Of a stretch of 64,000 nucleotides of DNA, positions 12,140-23,921 are shown piece after piece (the stretch's first letter is position 1; each line of letters begins with the position of its first letter). The position numbers and the translations under genes are program-made. The notes beneath the pieces were generated by a model that was not told the DNA's origin, made no database searches, and saw only the letters and a program-made list of their open reading frames with translations. The stretch is from positions 90,015,943-90,079,942 of the forward strand of contig CM071936.1 in the NCBI GenBank assembly GCA_016081115.2, read 5' to 3'. Source of the DNA: Rehmannia glutinosa. Taxonomy: Eukaryota; Streptophyta; Magnoliopsida; Lamiales; Orobanchaceae.

Positions 12140-12860
12140 TTTTATGTTTTTGTGCTTAGAGTATCACTTTCGTGCTTAATGTATGACTTTTTAATAAGAA
12201 AGTACGATTTTTTTTGTAATGGGTACTAGTGTTTGTATGGAAATGATACTTGCATAGTTTTTGTTATATGTACAACCGTAGGTGAAGCGTATCACTTTTT
12301 TATTTAAAAGTATCACTTATGTGCATAAAGTATCATTTTTTCCCAACAAAGTATAACTCGAATGGGAACTCCCAGTCTATATTTGAATTGAAAATCTCAT
12401 ACCCCCAAAACAATGGTTATATTTGTCACAAATAAAATTGTATTTTCTTGCTTCACTAAGTGTAATTTCATCGTTCCCTCTTTCGATAGGTTTGCCAATA
12501 CTCCAACGCTTGCATCGCACAATCGATATGTTTGATTATTTGAGCTCATTACAAATAAACTTCATGGATGATTGATTATGTCTTATATTTTTTTCTTTCA
12601 CAAGCAAAAAATATGTTTAAAGTGTCACTTTTTATGAATAAAGTATCGGTTTTTACTAACAAAGTATCACTTTTTACCAACAAAGTATATGTTTAAATTA
12701 TCACTTTTTTACTTAACATTATTACTTTATGTGCATAAAGTATCACTTTTTACCAACAAAGTATCAATTTTTGTGCATGAAGTATTACTTTTTTTACCAA
12801 CAAAGCATCAAATAAATATGGCCAAAGTATCAATTTAAAAAACTACAAAACAATAGTATT
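12140..12860. repeat. Field of AGTATCACTTTT-type motifs (centre)
   Basis: This is the spacer between the convergent 3' ends of the two MULE genes. It is packed with variants of AAAGTATCACTTTTTACCAAC and GTGCATAAAGTATCAC. No coding region is seen. It shares its motif with the MULE introns and with the second MULE at 22876-27197. Confidence 0.65.
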
Positions 12861-12889
12861 AGTTTGATTCAAAAGTATTCATTCGATTA

Positions 12890-15800
12890 CTAAAATAATC
12901 TAGGATTAGGAGTTTTTGAACCAAACTCCTTTGATGGATGTGTGTCTAACGTTTCACTGCTTCTCTTCTTCTTGTTTTTTCGGAAATGCCCTTTCCTCCC
13001 TTTTGTAACTGATTGTGTTGGATCCAAAATGCTTGTAGAAGAATTGGAAACATCATTGTGCTCTGTTGAATTTGGTATATCTGTCAACACATCAATAGCC
13101 ATAAAATCCATGTTGTAGCCATCTTCTAAAATGCTTCTTGCATCCTCATTGTATTGGTATTTCAGAACAAGATTAATTATAATATTTGTGTGTCATTTCA
13201 TGTCTCCAAGGAACACAATCATTAGGCTTATCTGAATATTAAATTCTCTAATCGAACTTTTCCCACAATTCAATTTTTGCAAACTTTGTCCATCTTTTGG
13301 CGGTGTAACAGTCCAGGAATTTTGGATGTAGAATGCATATGTAGCACTCTTAAGTTTGTGAGAACAAAGTAAACCATACTCTTCAAACTTTTTACAATAA
13401 CAGTTAATGGGAATAGGTAAACAATCATACACCACACGATGACAACAATTATCATCATTTGATAAAATGTCATAAACCATTAAGCTCCCTTCAAACCATA
13501 AGTTCTCTTCAACTTCAACAATGGTACAGTTGGTAGATATATTTTAATGAACTCAGCCTCCAAATCCTTAAAAATTGTTAGTGTATATACCTCTGCAAAG
13601 CATGCTTCAACATTCCTGGCCAATGGTAGCACTGATTTTAAAATTGATCTTGAGCATTGGAATTCATTTTCTTTTTCAGTGTTTCTCCAATGCTTTATTG
13701 CCCCTTGGAAAATGACATAAAATTTAGTTAAAGTCGTCGTTTTCTTGGCATTGAATCCTATTGTGTTGTTCGTACCCTCACTCCTTTGTGAGGATAATAT
13801 TCCCGCAGAAAAGAAATCTTTGCTTAGTGCAGTACACTATTTTTGCTTCAAATCATACATACATTTAAACTAAGAGTCATCTTGTAACTCATACTACAGT
13901 ATCATAGATTTCCAGCAACTTTCAAAGTCAGTTTCATCAATGCAACCAGTCAAACATTTGTTGAACATTTCCTTGATAGAATTGTTGTGTTTCAGTCGTC
14001 CAAACCGACTTATAGCATTCTAGTGAAGGTGCCATAAGCATATTCTATGACTTATTTGAGCGAAAACCTACATAACGGTAAGGGAAAAACTATTAGAATT
14101 TAAAAACAAAAAATCTGTTTTCAGAGGAAAAGTATATGTTTTATGAAGAAAAGTATCATTTTTGTTACTAATGGTATCTAATTTATGCTTTCTGTACATC
14201 ATACCTTTTCAATTGCATTGCTAATTGCTTGGTCTTGATCAGTGAACAAAGTTATAAGATATTTCCCACCCATTAACTTCATAAAAACTTGAAAAAGCCA
14301 TTCAAATGAGTCATCCTTTTCATTGGATAAGAAAGCGCAACCAAACATCACATTTTTCCAATGATTATTGATCCCAACAAAAGAAACACAAATCAAGTTA
14401 TACTTATTCGTGCGATATATATCAGGTCAAATACCATAACATCACCATATATCTTGTAGTCTTTTTTCATCATGGAATCCCTCCAAAATACATTACTCAA
14501 TCTGCCCATGTCATCCAACTTCACTCTAAAAAAAAGGTCTTCTTCTTCTTTATCTTCTTGATATAAGATGTCAATCAAAGTTTGTGCATCGCCGCATTCT
14601 ATTGCTTCTATTTTCAAAAGATTAACAAAATTCAGATGATCTTTCAAAGTATGGCCAATGGATTCTTCTCCTCCTGCATCATGAACCATATATCTGCAAG
14701 ACTGAGTAGCTCTCATTCCGCAAGATATCATACCTTCAATAGCTTTGCCTTTTTCACTCAAAATGACTCTTTCTGAACAATGTAGATTCCATTCCTTTCT
14801 GGTTAGTGAATGATTGTGGTTTGTAACATGTTGAAGAACTTCATAAAGTCCGCCCCCATTTAATTTTGTATCGCAATGAAGCTTTTAAGATCCGTGCACG
14901 TAACATTAGTCTTATTCTTTGTTGTGCTAGTGGTGTCCTTAAATCCAGAAGCAGAACATACAAAATATTTCTTAATGACAACACCCACTTCATCTGAAAT
15001 ACAAAGAAAACATATGTAACTAATACTTTTTCCAGGAAAAATAATACTTCTATGGATAAAAGTGGTACTTCTTATGTGCAAAGCAATACTCTTGTTGCAA
15101 AAATTAAAAAAAACTGGTGGAAGAAAAGTTATGATACTTTTACGGATAAATGTGATACTTTTATGTGAAATGTGATCCTTTTTATGTAAAATATGATACT
15201 TTTATGTGGTAAGCAATACATGTAGATTTTCTAGTAGTTGATTTCCGTACACTAAATCCAACAGCACGAGCATGATCACAATACAACTTATGCATTTCTT
15301 TGATTGTCCCATGTGTTAAATGGAGAAGAGAACCACTTACATCAAACCCACCATTGTTGTTTTCTGCATCATTTTTCATAAAATCATTTTTGTACTAAAT
15401 ATTCAAAATAACAAACAATAAGTAACTATTACCTTCATCTTCAGTGGGAAATATATCATTTGCATCTTTTAAATTAGTAATTTCATCAGTTTCATCACTA
15501 GAATCAATAGCAATTGCTCCACCTAAATGGATACTTTATGTCATAAATATGATACTTTTCATAGAAAAAGCAATACTTTTTACCGGAAAAGTAATACTTT
15601 TAAAACTAAAGTATCAAATATGTTACACATTACCTTCTTTCGATTTATCAAGTTGTGGTACACTACTGTAGCTAAAATTAGAATTTTATCTATAAAAATC
15701 AAAGAGATACACATAGGAGACTGTAAAACTTTATGTTTTGAAATAGATACTTTTCACAGAAAACGTAAATACTTTTCACAGAGAAAGTAATACTTTTTAC

Positions 15801-16033
15801 TGAAAAAGTAATACCTTTAAACTATAATATAAAATATGCAACACATTACCTTTGTTTGATTTATCATCATTTGGTACACCACTAGTATCTAAAACAAAAA
15901 TTTCATCTACAAAAGACAAACATTTACATTTAAAACGCAGCAAGATTGTATTTAACATCCAAAATTGCGAAATAGTATTGTTGTATGAATAGATTGTAGT
16001 ACTTTCATTGTCATGAGCATCACGATTTTCCAT
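12890..16033 (-). pseudogene. FAR1/FRS-type MULE transposase gene
   Basis: Exon-like frames on the minus strand follow the full FAR1/FRS plan. A short acidic N-terminus (ATG at 16033) leads to the FAR1 DNA-binding domain at about 15380-14790, with phrases HARAVGFSVRKSTTRK, KYFVCSASGFK and NHNHSL. The MULE transposase domain lies at about 14760-13900: LDDMGRLSNVFWRDSMMKKD, then VGINNHWKNVMFGCAFL, the acidic block TDQDQAISNAIEKV, and ICLWHLH with its conserved CxxH. A SWIM zinc finger CYC...LLCSHKL is at about 13400, followed by a basic C-terminus. One single-base shift lies near 14396-14425, and stops occur around 13830-14040. FAR1-type proteins bind DNA and, in transposons, cut at the TIRs. 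Host FRS genes share this plan, but the position inside a TIR-bounded element argues for a transposase. Confidence 0.75.
15520..15840. repeat. AGTATC-type motif field in transposase introns
   Basis: Introns near the 5' end of the transposase gene contain repeated GATACTTTT and AAAGTAATACTTTT phrases. These are the same motif as elsewhere in the MULE but mostly in the opposite orientation, matching the opposite transcription direction. Confidence 0.5.
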
Positions 16034-16439
16034 TGTTCAACATCGGAGATGGTGTTTACTTGTGGTTGTAGAGTGAATTCTACCAAAAATCGCCGTCGGG
16101 AGAAGATCTTTGCAGCTGCGAGCTTTTGCTCCAGCCTCCAGGGTATTGGGAAAGCAGTTTGTCTACTTGTTATGTTTTTTGGGCTTTTTTTGGGGCTCTG
16201 TGCAGTGGGAGCAGCGAGTCTTGGCATTGGGTTGGGGCAGTGTCTCGGTTGGGTTGGGGGAGAGAGTCAGCGGGTTTTGTTGGTGTGGCCCAGGAGCAGC
16301 TGGTCGGGTTGCAGGGTATGGAGCTCCGTCTCATGGATCTAGACCCATGAGACGGTCTCCTAAGAGACCAGCTATATGTTAAATATGCAGTAGAATCACC
16401 GCATAGCATATACACGATCCCCACATGTTAATGGGTGTG

Positions 16440-16441
<2 letters not shown>

Positions 16442-16509
<68 letters not shown>
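16442..16509. repeat. (CT)n microsatellite
   Basis: About 68 bp of almost perfect CT dinucleotide repeats just outside the right end of the large MULE. Confidence 0.95.
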
Positions 16510-16514
<5 letters not shown>

Positions 16515-16800
16515 AATTGATTCCTTAATTCATGGTGCCCACATATTTTTTGTTTGATAATTTTAATATGAAGTACATATATATTAAACATGCAGTATAA
16601 TAGTGTTAAATATGCATTACATATATATTAAATATGCAATAGAATCATCGCAGAGCACATACACGGTCCCCACATGTTAATGAGTGTGATTCTCTCTATA
16701 ATTGATTCCTTAATTCACGGTCCTCACATGTTTTGTTTGACAATTTTACCCTTATTGGGATTTAATTAATTGGTTAATATATTAGTATCCTATATTATTC
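16510..16800. repeat. Duplicate of the MULE target repeat (empty-site paralogue)
   Basis: The segment at about 16565-16700 reads across phrases ACATATATATTAAATATGCA, AGAATCATCGCAGAGCACATA and CGGTCCCCACATG without interruption. The same order is obtained by joining the left flank of the large MULE (up to 6080) to its right flank (from 16384). It therefore serves as an uninterrupted paralogue of the MULE target site. Confidence 0.6.
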
Positions 16801-16895
16801 CTAGCATTTGATTATATCGGGGGATAGTTGAGATGGATCCACATTGTCTCACCTCGAGTCATGGTCTCACATGATCCCCCCTATCTATCTATTTT

Positions 16896-16927
<32 letters not shown>

Positions 16928-17720
16928 TAGAAAAGAAAAAAACACGTGTATAATTGCAAAACAATTAACAAATACAAGTAAAACTAAATCCTAAATTGAA
17001 TAGCCTATAATATCCTAATATATGTAACTCAATATAAGTAGAAATTATATGTGAATTTACTAAACATATTTTCCTTCATTTTTTGTTATAAAATAAACAA
17101 AAAAAATATTTATTAGAAAATTTTGGTTAATTGGGTCACCAGGTTTCCGTGTTTTGTATCGGGTTTGACCGGTGGGATCAACTTATTAGCCACACGACTT
17201 CAATACAGCAAAGATGTGAGTGGTTACCGATTAAACTGGTTGAACCAGCCGCTCCGGTCTAGGTTTCACAATAGTTGTTAATTACAACTCCAAAACAACT
17301 ATGATAACATATGTGCATATTCGCAAGTTAAAGCATTTGTAAATGCAATGATACAAAAGTATAGGCAAGCCATACAGATCAAATATCATATTGCTACCGA
17401 ATAATTTGAGTCAATATTCAAATTGAATTTACTCAAATTTCTCCTAGTATTAGGAATCTTGAGTCGAATTAGGAAAACAAATCCCCAAATTTGCTATTTT
17501 GATTCAAACATTCTTATTTGAAATTCTAGTTGATTCAAAATTCTAGAATCTTAATTTGAATTTCAATCGAATTTCAAGTCCATTCAAAAATTGAACACCT
17601 TGTAAAATAATATTGTATATTTTATTTTAGTACTAAACATCTTGATTTAGTTTTATTCAGAGGATAATATATATATATATATATATATGTATGTATAAAT
17701 ATATATATATATATAGGAAT
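16800..17720. other. Repeat-derived spacer with TA microsatellites
   Basis: TA-rich runs occur at about 16896-16919 and 17669-17715. Phrases near 17150-17260 (GGTTTGACCGGTGGG, GGTTGAACCAGCC) look like parts of a dispersed repeat. No gene is seen. Confidence 0.45.
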
Positions 17721-17721
17721 T

Positions 17722-19165
17722 GGTGTAGGTCCCAACGGGTGTCAGGTAAAGTCTAGAAAGGGGGATTGAATAGACTTTACAATTTTTCGATTTTGCAAAT
17801 CAAAGTTTCAAAGAAAATAGCTAAGTCATGTTCGGACAACTGCATTGATATTCATCATGAGAGTTAACCACTCAACAGTTCTCTTGACAGAGCTGTTGAT
17901 AGAGTAACTCAGCTGAAAATAACAACTCCTTTAGAAAATCAGTTTTCTTTTTAATCAGAAGACTTACATCCTTGTTACATCCTTGTGAGTTTTGTCAATC
18001 AACACTTAGTTTTTTAGAGAGTTATTATGCTGATTGGATAGCAATAAAGATAAATGAAAGTAAACTGAGTAATGTAAATTGCATAAATATAAAGGCACAA
18101 TAGTGGTTCGGAAATGGAGTAATTCGTCTACGCCCACTTTTCTCCTTCTTAAGTAGGAATCCACTAAGTAATTGGTGAGTTTTGTTACAATAGTACAACA
18201 GCCCAGTAGTCTTGGTCACACAGTCAACTACTAATAGGACTCAGCTCTTCGCTAGACAGCTTCTAGCTACTTCAGCTCACTAGATATGTAGAATTTGATC
18301 ACCAAGTTCTCCCACAGACCAGTCTCTTGGTTTGTCAGGAACCTTACTATACTCCTTCAATACAAGGCAATGTAGACCCTAGTTTGTTTTCACAAATATT
18401 CCTCTTCAACTGTTGAAACTGCTTCTATCTTTTGCTGAAAATGTTGGATGAAGTGTTCTTGATGAAGTTTGAGGATTGCAGGTTTAGCTCGAAAGAGATT
18501 TTTGAATTCTCGGATTCTTGCTCTTTCACTTGTGTTGTGTCTCTTATTTCTCTCTGAAAAATCCTCATCTTTTATAGCGAAGATTTGAATTTTGTCTGTT
18601 GAAGAGATAGACAAATTCAAATCCAACCGTTGGACAATTGGCATGTCCTTTCTTGCAGTTTTGATGTTTACCTTTTCTTGTATTCTTATGCCTTCTGCAG
18701 CTTTTGGAAAATGGCAGTCTACATGTACTCTTTAATAGGTTGAACCTCATTGCCTTCGTAAATGTCTTGCATTGTTATGGTCAAACATCGTACGTTCGAT
18801 GATATTAGTGAATATCTTCCTTGGACACTGTGCAATGGACTTCTTGAGTTGACTTAGTCCTTCAGTTGCTTTACCCATTTGTGACTGATGCTTAAGTCTT
18901 ATGAGTAAGTTTTCTGTCTCACTTTGCTATAAGTCTTCTACTTTGACTTGGGTGATGAGAATCTTCTACTTTGCTACTCAGCTGAGAGTTGGCTGAAATT
19001 CTACCATTCAGCTATGAGACTGTTGATACTCCTTCAACAAGTCTTCTGAGATTCCACTTGGCTATTTTTGAGTCAGCCTAAGTCCTATTTATTACATATG
19101 CAATAATTACGTTTAAACTGGGTGCCAACTTTCTAATACTTAGTTTTCTAAGTATCATCAAAATC
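17722..19165. repeat. Unclassified dispersed element
   Basis: This 1.4-kb block begins with GTGTAGGTCCCAACGGGTGT followed by AGTCTAGAAAGGGGGATTGAA. It ends near CTAAGTATCATCAAAATC. Both phrases are of a kind I associate with repeated plant elements. The middle has CAGCTGAG and CTTCTACTTTG-type phrases but no recognisable protein. I cannot assign a class: no clear TIRs, LTRs or target duplication are visible. Confidence 0.35.
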
Positions 19166-19186
19166 TATATAATAAATTCCCAACGG

Positions 19187-20382
19187 TTGGATCAAATGAG
19201 ATACCCCCCTTACCGTGAGACCATAAGGACTAATCATAACCACTAACATCAAATAATAAATGGATAAGATTAGAATTAATATTTAATACATTAAATAATT
19301 AATTTTGATATAAAAGGGGTAACAAGGTAAAATAACAATATGGTGTAACCAACTTCCCACCAAATCCGCTAGCTAATAATGGAAGAAATCTCATTCATAT
19401 ATATCAATCAAGTTCCATACATATATCAATGGCACAAAAATCACCATCAATCCCACAATCAAATCTCTCTCTCTCTTTGTAATCTCTTTATCTCTCTCTG
19501 TAATCTCTCTCTCTCAAACATAATTATTATGACTTTACTGCATATTTAAAATAAATCTCTCTCTCTCTCTCTCTCCCTCTCTCCCTCTCTCTCTCTCTCT
19601 ATCTCTCTCAAACATAATTATTGTGACTTTACTGCATATTTAAAATAAGTATATCGCATAGATAGTTATGAGACACTGCAAAGTTAGTTGTTGCTTAATG
19701 CCTGCATAGTTATGAGATACTACATAGTCATATTTTATTTGGTACATAGATAGTAATGAGGTAATACCAATTTAACTATTGTTTGATGCATACATAGTTA
19801 TGAGACAATGCATAGTTGTTGTTGATGCACAGTTAGTTGTTGTTTGATGCATATATAGTTGTAACACAATGCATAGTTAGTTATTGTTTGATGCATATAC
19901 AATTATGTGACAACACATAGTTAGTTGTTGTTTGATGCACAATTATTTGTTGTTTGATGCAAATATAACTGTAACACAATTAGATGTTCGGTATAATGCA
20001 TACTAAGTTTGAATAATGTACATATTTAGAATACATATATTGCTTATATAGTGGAAATTTATGCATAATTATGTTCATTTTGATGCATACGTAAAGGGAA
20101 TATATTGCATATTTAGAATCAATTTGATGCATATTTTGAAAATTAAAAATAAGCTTAATCACGGGAGTTTTCATATTAGAAATCCAATCCCTTAAATCAT
20201 GGTTTATGAATAGTCATGTTCCTAAAAACACTGCCAGTATTAAAAGTTCCAAAATGCCATTAACAAAAGGAAATAAAAAAATATTAAAAAATAAAAAAAA
20301 TCCTATCCATTAATTTTACTAAATAAATGATTTTGATTAGTCTTTACGGTCTCACGGTAAGAGGTTGTCTCATTTGATCCAA
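19187..20382. mobile_element. Inverted-repeat element E1 (non-autonomous)
   Basis: This 1.2-kb element has terminal inverted repeats of about 45 bp: TTGGATCAAATGAGA followed by CTTACCGTGAGACC at both ends in opposite orientation. The interior is non-coding. It contains a CT microsatellite (about 19450-19610) and an array of phrases such as TTAGTTGTTGTTTGATGCAT (about 19670-19980). It shares its terminal theme (GAGACC, TTACxxTAAGxCC, GGACTAATC) with E2, A, B and E5. Confidence 0.65.
19549..19612. repeat. (TC)n microsatellite
   Basis: Imperfect CT-dinucleotide repeats. The surrounding phrase AAACATAATTATTxTGACTTT occurs on both sides of it, a small local duplication. Confidence 0.85.
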
Positions 20383-20655
20383 TCTCTATATATATAATGT
20401 ATGCAAATATCTAAATAATCTGTTGTGAAATAACATATTTCTTGTAATAATTCAAGCACATTAAACAATACCTCAAGTATGGTATATATTAATTAAATCA
20501 AATTTTCCCACTCCCTATGAACTAACAGTAACTTCAAAAGGTCGATATAACCAGGGCCGGCTCTGGGGGTAGGGTGGCGATGGCAAGGCCCCTAATTTTT
20601 GGGGCCCCACACTTATATATAAGTATATATTATATATATATATATACACACATAG

Positions 20656-22664
20656 GAATGGGATCTCGTATGGAAGTCTCTTACTATAAGGCAATGTGGA
20701 TTGATCCCATCCATCCATACCTTTTATTCAATGGTCTAGATTCCTATTAAAATTACATGATTTATCAATTATTAATAGGTGGAAAGGCATAATAGTAACT
20801 AGCAAAATGGTGTAACAACCTCTATCATAATCACGCCCCTACAATCAAGGGATTGATTAATATCATGTTTCTATAACTGAACTGTACACCATTTTAATAG
20901 CTGAACTGTGCACCTTTTAATAATTGAACTGTGCACCATTTTATATCTAACAGTGCATTATTGTATAACTAATTGTACATTATCTAAAAGAACTATAAAG
21001 ACAAAATGGTGTAACCATTTTCCAAAAATGACGCCCTAAAATCATGGATGTGATAAAGTTTATGTTTCCATAACTGAACCGTGCATCATTTTAAAGCTGA
21101 ACTGTACACCATTTAATAACTGAATTGTGCACCATTTTATATATAACAGTGCATCATTTTATAATTAATTGTACATCATCTAAAAAAAACTATAAATATA
21201 AAATGGTGTAACCACCTTCCCATAATGACGCCCTACGATCATGGATGTGATAAATATCACGTTTCGAAAACTGAACTGTGCACCATTTTAATAACTAAAC
21301 TGTGCACCATTTTATATCTAACAGCGCATCATTGTATAACTAATTGTATATTATCTAAAAAAACCATAAAGACAAAATGGTGTAACCACCTTCCCTTAAT
21401 GACGCCCTACAATCATAGATGTGATAAAGATCGTGTTCCCATAACTGAACTGTGCACCATTTTAATAGTTGAACTATGCACCATCTAATAATTGAACTTT
21501 GCACCGTTTTATATCTTGCAGTGCATTGTATAACTGATTGTACATCATCTAAATAAACTATGAAGATGCAATGTTTTATTACTTGGCGCATATTTAGTAC
21601 TGTTTTGATTCATTTTCGATCTCCACAGTTCATTATTTAATGCACAGTTTAATGGCCATGTATTGCATAAAGAAAAAATGCATTGTCGAAGCATATATAT
21701 GCATCAATAAACTACTAACTATATGCCAAAAAGCTACTAATTGTGCACTTACATTCAAATTGTACCATTAAAACTGTTAAAATTACATCATCATTCCAAA
21801 ACAACCTAAAAGATAACAAAATCCATACCAAAAAAAAACAGTTTTCAAGTACAAAACCAGAGAAATATAAAACATGTTCATGTTAAAAATATATTACAAG
21901 CACGAATGACAAACTAACTATGCATTATATAAACCGTAAATGTGCACCAAAAAAACACTACTTATGCACCATGTGTGTTTATGCATTTTGTGATCTACTT
22001 ATGCACAAAACTAAAACTAATCATGCACCATAATATATCTTACATTTATATCAAAGAATAATCCTACCTAAACAAACATCAGTACGCATATCCCCCAAAA
22101 AATATTGCATCAAACAACATATAAAATTTCATTGTTTATGTTCAAATTTACACCAAAACACCAATCAAAAAATAAGAAATAAATACCCTAAAAACCTTTC
22201 GCAGAAACACATTTCAAAAACCAAAAAAAAAAATCTACACCATAAACAAAAAAAAAATATGTCAAAAAACACTTACCTCAACCAAAACACCTTGAAGAAC
22301 AAACCAATTCCCAAATCGAACTGAAGCCTTTAGTCGATTAAGCGAAAAAAAAGGATGAAAAAATGGGAGATAGAAATCGTATTTGAGGGGAAAAGAGGGA
22401 GAAAAGAATTGAAATATTTCAAATGATAGAGAGAATTGAAACCGGGAATGAAATCAAAAATCATATCCCTTGATTGTAGAGCGTTGTTATGGGAAGACAG
22501 TTACAGAATTTTCCTAGTTACTATTTTACTCTTTTCGGATTTTAATTAATTGATTAATTATGTAATATTAATAGGATATTGGACCATTGATCAAATGGAG
22601 TGGATGGATAGGATTAGTCCACACTGCCTTACAGTAAGCCCCTTGCCACATTTGATCATATACC
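20656..22664. mobile_element. Inverted-repeat element E2 (non-autonomous)
   Basis: This 2.0-kb element has terminal inverted repeats of roughly 100 bp. The left end reads CTTACTATAAGGCAATGTGG and GATTGATCCCATCCATCCA; the right end gives the same on the opposite strand with a few changes. An internal array at about 20815-21560 repeats a unit of roughly 175-195 bp about four times (phrases ACTGAACTGTGCACCATTTT and ATGACGCCCTACAATCATGG). No protein-coding region is seen. Confidence 0.7.
20815..21560. repeat. Tandem array inside E2
   Basis: About four copies of a 175-195 bp unit. Anchors such as CCCTAC/AAATCATGGATG occur near 20839, 21035, 21230 and 21405. Each unit carries repeated GAACTGTGCACCATTTTA phrases. 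Confidence 0.7.
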
Positions 22665-22963
22665 TATATACATATACATATATATATGTATATATAGAGT
22701 AGGTCTCTTGTAGGACCGTCTTACGGATTAGGATCCGTAAGACGGATCCTACCCGCCACCCACTCAGCCCACCCGCCTACCGCTGGATAGGATTAGTCCA
22801 CATTGCCTTACAGTAAGCCCCCTGCCACATTTGATCTTATACCTATATACATATACATATATATATATATATATAGAGTACGTCTCTTGTAGGACCGTCT
22901 TACGGATTATGATACGTAAGACGGATCCTACCCACCGCCCACCCAGCCCACCTATTATAAAAA
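22606..22963. repeat. 179-bp tandem duplication across an element junction
   Basis: Unit 1 (22606-22784) and unit 2 (22785-22963) are near-identical. Each contains the right terminus of element E2 (GGATAGGATTAGTCCACA...), a TA run, and the left palindromic terminus of a MULE (GGACCGTCTTACGGAT...). Only the second copy is the functional left end of the element at 22876-27197; the first is an orphan terminus. Confidence 0.8.
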
Positions 22964-22967
22964 AAAA

Positions 22968-23047
22968 TTGCTTCAGCGCTTGTGGGGGATCAAACCCGCG
23001 AGCCTATGGAGACATAAGTTAGTGTTCTACCACTACACAAATAGTGC
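22968..23047 (-). repeat. tRNA-derived SINE head (fragment)
   Basis: On the minus strand TAGTGGTAGAAC resembles a pol III A box. GGTTTGATCCC, about 35 nt downstream, resembles a B box. The downstream side runs into a T-rich stretch. The arms do not pair as a tRNA cloverleaf, so I call a SINE remnant and not a tRNA gene. Confidence 0.5.
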
Positions 23048-23159
23048 TTATTGTGCAATTTCAGTATAACAATGTATATAAACTCATTCATAAATATACT
23101 TGGTAATTAAAAAAATTTAAAAATGCCTATAAATATAAAGGCTAAGAATCGAACCCAAG

Positions 23160-23845
23160 TCTATTAAAAACATGATACATTATCTCAATAAATGGATACT
23201 TATAAAAGTGTTACTTTAACTACATCATATTTATTTGTTTGTTTTCTCTTTTTTGTTCCTAGTTTGTGACTCGTATTAAGAAATCATACTTTATCTCAAC
23301 AAACGGATACTTTTACTTATAAAAGTGTTACTTTAACGATATCATATTTATTTTTTATTTTTCCTTCTTTCCTTCATTTCTAATTTGTGATTTGTATTAA
23401 AAACATGATACTTTATCTCAAAAAATAGATACTTTAATGTATAAAAGTGATACTTTAATATGTTATATATAAATTTATTGTAATATATTCATAATTTGTG
23501 ACTACATTAAAAAATATGTCACTTTATCTCAAAAAATAAATACTTTTACTTATAAAAGTATTACTTTAACTCTATCATATTTATTATTCATCTTTCTTTG
23601 TATTTATTATTAAAAAATATAACACTTTATTTAAAAAACAGATATTTTTACTCTTAAAATATGATATTTTATCTCAAAAATATATATATTTTTACTCACA
23701 AATGTGTTACTTTAACTCTGATATATTTATTTGTCCTTCAATGTAATGTAATCATAATTTGTGGCTATATTAAAGAATATGATACTTTATCTAAAATACC
23801 CGATATTTTTTCTCATAAAACTAATACTTTAATCGAGGAAAAAAT
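23160..23845. repeat. Tandem repeats inside second MULE (left part, with copy D1)
   Basis: Repeating units of GATACTTTATCTC, GATACTTTTACTTATAAAAG and GTTACTTTAACTCTATCAT. The segment 23475-23840 (D1) is matched closely by 26705-27065 (D2). Confidence 0.7.
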
Positions 23846-23855
23846 GTAAACTCTG

Positions 23856-23856
<1 letters not shown>

Positions 23857-23919
<63 letters not shown>
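23857..23919. repeat. (TA)n microsatellite
   Basis: About 63 bp of uninterrupted TA repeats at the left edge of element A. Shorter TA/TG runs separate A from B (about 25187-25228) and B from the D2 repeat (about 26691-26705). Confidence 0.95.

Positions 23920-23921
<2 letters not shown>

Larger units (their letters stand above)
6081..16374. mobile_element. 10.3-kb two-gene Mutator-like element (MULE)
   Basis: The element is bounded by a 9-bp duplication TATGTTAAA (6072-6080 and 16375-16383). Its terminal inverted repeats of about 50 bp carry the same double palindrome (GAGACCGTCTC next to a GGATxTAGATCC hairpin) as the MITEs at 534 and 1250, and the tip-to-palindrome spacing is identical. 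Inside are a FAR1/FRS-type transposase gene on the minus strand (12890-16033) and an Ulp1-peptidase-like gene on the plus strand (about 7770-11947), transcribed convergently. Stops and shifts are present in both, so this copy is probably no longer autonomous. Two hAT MITEs (6266-6611, 9236-9814) have inserted into it. Confidence 0.82.

Noticed and set aside
12890..16033. Interpretation of the FAR1-like gene as a host FRS transcription factor
   Set aside because: It lies inside a TIR- and 9-bp-duplication-bounded element with an Ulp1-like partner and contains stops, so a transposon origin is better supported.
16013..16424. Overlapping open frames on both strands near the right MULE end
   Set aside because: They lie in the GC-richer subterminal region and the 5' leader of the transposase gene; several frames are open at once, with no domain content.
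17722..19165. Helitron interpretation of the unclassified block
   Set aside because: No 5' TC start, 3' CTRR end with hairpin, or A-T insertion context could be identified at the edges.
22831..23022. Open frame starting in a TA run
   Set aside because: It covers microsatellite, MULE terminus and SINE-like sequence.
22968..23047. Possible tRNA gene on the minus strand
   Set aside because: A- and B-box-like motifs are present, but the acceptor, D and anticodon arms do not pair; better explained as a SINE head.
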